Shown here piece by piece: positions 61,398-64,000 of a stretch of 64,000 nucleotides of DNA. Numbering within the stretch: the first letter of the stretch is position 1; every line of letters begins with the position of its first letter. The stretch comes from Sphingomonas sp. HMP6 (GTDB lineage Bacteria; Pseudomonadota; Alphaproteobacteria; Sphingomonadales; Sphingomonadaceae), in NCBI RefSeq assembly GCF_013374095.1, contig NZ_AP022672.1, positions 1 to 64,000 of the forward strand, in the 5' to 3' direction. The position numbers were made by a program, and so were the translations under genes. The notes under the pieces are model-generated. The model did no database searches and was not told where the DNA came from. It was given only the letters and a program-made list of their open reading frames with translations.

Positions 61398-63743
61398 ATG
61401 CTGAGCAAGATCGTAATCAGGAATATCGGTGTACTTAAGGCGTTTGAAACGCCCGGCGCGCCAAAGCTGAGTAAGCTGACGCTGTTCTATGGTCGAAATG
61501 GTCGGGGCAAATCAACGCTGACCTCAGTACTGCGCGCGGCCCGGGACGGAGAGGCGGCCACCGTGCTTGGGCGCCAGTCACTGGGAAATGGGGGAGCACC
61601 GCCCAAGGTGGCCCTTATAACAGCGGCGGGCACCATTACTTTTGAGGACGGCGTTTGGAACACGAGAAGCGCCCCGATTGAGGTGTTCGACACGACCTTT
61701 ATCACCGATAATGTGTATGCCGGGGAACTCATCGACCTGACTCATGATCGCGGGCTCTTTTCGGTCATCGTTGGTGCGGACGGAGTCCGGCTAGCGAAGC
61801 ATCTTGAGCGCTTCAACGTTATCGCCAAGTCGTGCGGCGCAGCTCTCAAGGCAGCTGAGGCAGCGCTCGTCGACGACGTTCCATCCGATATGAGCAGGGA
61901 AGAGTTCTTCGCGCTCGGCCCCAATCCTAACTATGCGACACGACTCGACGCGGCTGAGCGGTCACTGAAGGCGGCACAACAGACAGGCAAAATCGCGGCG
62001 CTGAAGACACTAGATGTTCTCTCGATGCCCGAGTTGCCCAGCGAATTGCCAATGGTGCTCGCAGGCACGGTCGCTGACATCGACGTCGCTGCTCGGGGAC
62101 GCCTTTTCGATCACTTCAAGCGCTTCGGCCTCGGCAAGAAGGGCGAGGCGTGGATCACCTATGGCGTAGAACACATCCACGACGACTCCTGTCCACTGTG
62201 CGGCCGCGACGACGTCGATGCCGCAGGCATGGTCACGCTCTATGGGGAGATTTTCGGCGAGACCTACAAGGCGCATCTCGGAACGATCACCACCGCATCG
62301 ACCGAGCTAGAGGAAGGCTTGGGCGAGGGAGCCCGCACGGAGCTGGCAAACAAAGTCGCAGCCAACGCCGAAGCGACCGCGAAATGGGCCGAGTATTTGC
62401 CGCTGGGTGATGAGCTCCCGGACGTTTCAAAACTCGGCACGCACGTCGCAGATGCCCACCGCGAGACGAAGGCACTGCTGGATCGCAAGCGATCGTCCCC
62501 GCTCAACGTCATCGAGGCAGTGGACGAACTTGCCGCCGTGGGGACGTCGCTACGAGCCGCCCAGGAACTGCTCGGCACTTACAACTCAGCGGTCAAATCG
62601 ATCAACGAGGCGACGAAGAAGGCGCTGGCGGCGGCGCCAACGACGGAAGCAGCCGCCACCCTCGCCCGTGAAAATGTTAGGAAACGCATCGCGAGGCACG
62701 AGCTGGGCGTGCAGAAACGCGTCGATACTTACCTTGCCACCAGACGCCGCGACCAGCGTGCACGCGACATGCGATCTCACATCCAGAAGCACCTTAAGAA
62801 GGCAAACGAGGATGCGGCCGCGCACTACCACCAGCGCGTCAACCACTTTCTCGGACGGTTCGGCGCAAGCTTCACTATCTCGAAGATCAGCAACAGCATG
62901 CAGGGGAACGCGGGCCAAGCCGATTACGGCCTGCTCATCAAGGGCGAGACTGTCTCTCGCGGCCGGGGTCGACAATCTGACGCAATCCCGACGTTTAGGA
63001 ACACACTTTCGGCGGGCGACAAGACTACGCTCGCTCTTGCCTTCTTCCTCGCCAAACTCGACAGCGACACCGCGCTCAGCTGCAAGACGTTGGTGGTCGA
63101 CGACCCCCTAAGCAGTCATGATAGTCACCGGCGCCGAGAGACGGTCAACGCTATCAAGGACCTGTGTGGTCGCTGCCTGCAAGTGATCGTACTGTCTCAC
63201 GACGAGTTCCTGCTGCGCGAGGTGGAGCGCCGCTGCGCCGGCGTACCGTGCGTGGCGTTTCAGATCGACTTCAACGGCGGAGACGACTGGTCGTCCGCCA
63301 GAGCGGTCGACCTGGACAAGCTTTGCCGCGCAGGCCAAGCGAAGTTAGTCGAAGAGGTTGCGGCTTATGTCGATCAACGGCAGGGCGACGCCGATGAGGT
63401 CGTGCTCAAGGTACGGCAAGTATTGGAAACCCACTATCGACGGTCGTACGCGGCCTACTTCGCCCACGACCGAAACCTCGGGGGAATCGTCAAGGACATC
63501 TCCGATGGGGGCGCATTTCACCCTTGCCACCGCGACCTAGCTCGACTCGACAATTGCAACGACGCGACGTGCGATAAACATCACGGCGACAATGCAATTG
63601 TCGTGCTAAAGCGGGGCGTGGACCCTGACGAGCTTCGGGTCATAGCGGTTGACGCACTTGAGTTAGTTGGGGCGCGGCTGCCAGCGTTCACCGTTCCGGC
63701 CTCGGCGCCCCTTCGCCCTTCCCCCGCAATCACAACTCTCTGA
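61398..63743 (+). CDS. AAA_13-type ATPase with CPLC motif and Cys/His-rich C terminus (RloC/PrrC-like candidate)
   Basis: A 781-aa ATPase of the AAA_13 type, related to the ABC/Rad50-like ATPases of anticodon nucleases such as RloC and PrrC. Visible: Walker A GRNGRGKS (32-39), VFDTTFITDNV (96-106), a central region with a CPLC motif (Cys265-Cys268) as in the zinc hook of RloC-type proteins, and helical arms either side. The signature is LSAGDK (537-542) and Walker B LVVDDPLSSHD (565-575) has the DDPxSSxD form of this group. The C terminus (about 640-770) carries HPCHRDL (708-714), Cys720, Cys725 and HH (728-729), possibly metal-binding or catalytic. Known family members cleave tRNA or act in phage defence; that is not proven here. 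The ATG at 61398 avoids a 35-residue extension. Confidence 0.8.
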   Translation: MLSKIVIRNIGVLKAFETPGAPKLSKLTLFYGRNGRGKSTLTSVLRAARDGEAATVLGRQSLGNGGAPPKVALITAAGTITFEDGVWNTRSAPIEVFDTTFITDNVYAGELIDLTHDRGLFSVIVGADGVRLAKHLERFNVIAKSCGAALKAAEAALVDDVPSDMSREEFFALGPNPNYATRLDAAERSLKAAQQTGKIAALKTLDVLSMPELPSELPMVLAGTVADIDVAARGRLFDHFKRFGLGKKGEAWITYGVEHIHDDSCPLCGRDDVDAAGMVTLYGEIFGETYKAHLGTITTASTELEEGLGEGARTELANKVAANAEATAKWAEYLPLGDELPDVSKLGTHVADAHRETKALLDRKRSSPLNVIEAVDELAAVGTSLRAAQELLGTYNSAVKSINEATKKALAAAPTTEAAATLARENVRKRIARHELGVQKRVDTYLATRRRDQRARDMRSHIQKHLKKANEDAAAHYHQRVNHFLGRFGASFTISKISNSMQGNAGQADYGLLIKGETVSRGRGRQSDAIPTFRNTLSAGDKTTLALAFFLAKLDSDTALSCKTLVVDDPLSSHDSHRRRETVNAIKDLCGRCLQVIVLSHDEFLLREVERRCAGVPCVAFQIDFNGGDDWSSARAVDLDKLCRAGQAKLVEEVAAYVDQRQGDADEVVLKVRQVLETHYRRSYAAYFAHDRNLGGIVKDISDGGAFHPCHRDLARLDNCNDATCDKHHGDNAIVVLKRGVDPDELRVIAVDALELVGARLPAFTVPASAPLRPSPAITTL

Positions 63744-63894
63744 AAGACAGTCAAGATTATCAGTTTCGTTGCTCGGCACCTGAGTTACGCGCCCCTACCA
63801 ACTATTGCCGTGACTCGGCACCGGTCTTCGTCAGGGAGACACCGGGTAATGGCCGGCAACGCGGTCGCGCACCTATGGCCTCCTGCGCCCCCCC

Positions 63895-64000
63895 CTACGC
63901 CGCCAGATCGTACGGCTTGATATCCCCGTTCAGATACAAATTCCGCGCCTTCGCCCGGCTCAATTTGCCCGAGCTGGTGCGCGGCAGGGTGCGCGGGGGG
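63895..64000 (-). CDS. C-terminal end of an acyl-AMP ligase / long-chain acyl-CoA synthetase
   Basis: Partial gene whose 5' end lies beyond the window. The visible translation, about 34 residues, contains RTLPRTSSGKLSRAKARNL, the A10 motif of adenylate-forming enzymes with the catalytic lysine in SSGKLSR, and ends YDLAA. It resembles fatty acyl-AMP ligases. The rest of the enzyme cannot be judged. It is convergent with the ATPase gene, separated by about 150 bases without visible features. Confidence 0.8.
   Translation of the reverse strand, partial: PPRTLPRTSSGKLSRAKARNLYLNGDIKPYDLAA

Noticed and set aside
58769..63743. tRNA-Trp as attachment site of an integrated island carrying the ATPase
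   Set aside because: No integrase gene and no duplicate of the tRNA 3' end was seen in the following sequence; the GGDEF/EAL gene between them looks native.

Overview
The window looks like a chromosome segment of a Sphingomonas-like alphaproteobacterium (Sphingomonadales). This rests on the high G+C, the gene content (TonB receptor plus beta-propeller phytase, MipA-type porin, autotransporter, PhoX, several Tat-exported enzymes) and the repeat families of the kind seen in this group. Base 1 is the GTG of dnaA, so the replicon is probably numbered from dnaA; the origin itself lies outside the window.

Layout. 1-9.3 kb: dnaA, then secB-murJ-trpS on the minus strand, and divergently a Tim44-like protein, mltA, an Smr-domain protein and a GGDEF/EAL protein. 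9.4-18.5 kb: TonB receptor and phytase, lepA, a CsgG-like SH3 protein, a periplasmic peroxiredoxin, and nadR-pnuC for NAD salvage. 18.6-31.7 kb: a serine-protease autotransporter, tRNA-Pro, a GH18/deacetylase/glycosyltransferase fusion, a DUF559 gene framed by perfect 45-nt inverted repeats, the molybdate importer modABC with a ModE-like operator, two small exported proteins and a MipA/OmpV porin.

31.8-58.9 kb: the secE-nusG-rplKAJL-rpoBC block, all on the minus strand and headed by tRNA-Trp. It is split by three plus-strand-dominated insertions. Between rpoB and rplL lie a lone contractile tail-sheath gene, a proline-rich membrane protein and a broken membrane gene. Between rplJ and rplA lie a Tat-exported aminotransferase, PhoX, an AsmA-like protein and, on the minus strand, cspA. 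Between rplK and nusG lie a CxxCH secreted protein, a double-HTH terminase-like protein and an AT-richer stretch with two overlapping lipoprotein genes. rpoB and rplJ each have their own sigma70-like promoter, and rplJ has an L10-type leader.

58.9-64 kb: a PAS-GGDEF-EAL protein, a solitary AAA_13-type ATPase with a CPLC motif and a Cys/His-rich C terminus (candidate RloC/PrrC-like defence protein), and the 3' end of an acyl-AMP ligase/acyl-CoA synthetase gene.

Most remarkable: the DUF559 inverted-repeat cassette, the AAA_13 ATPase, the orphan tail sheath inside the ribosomal/RNAP block, and a three-hairpin repeat present in two diverged copies that keep the folds while changing stem sequences.
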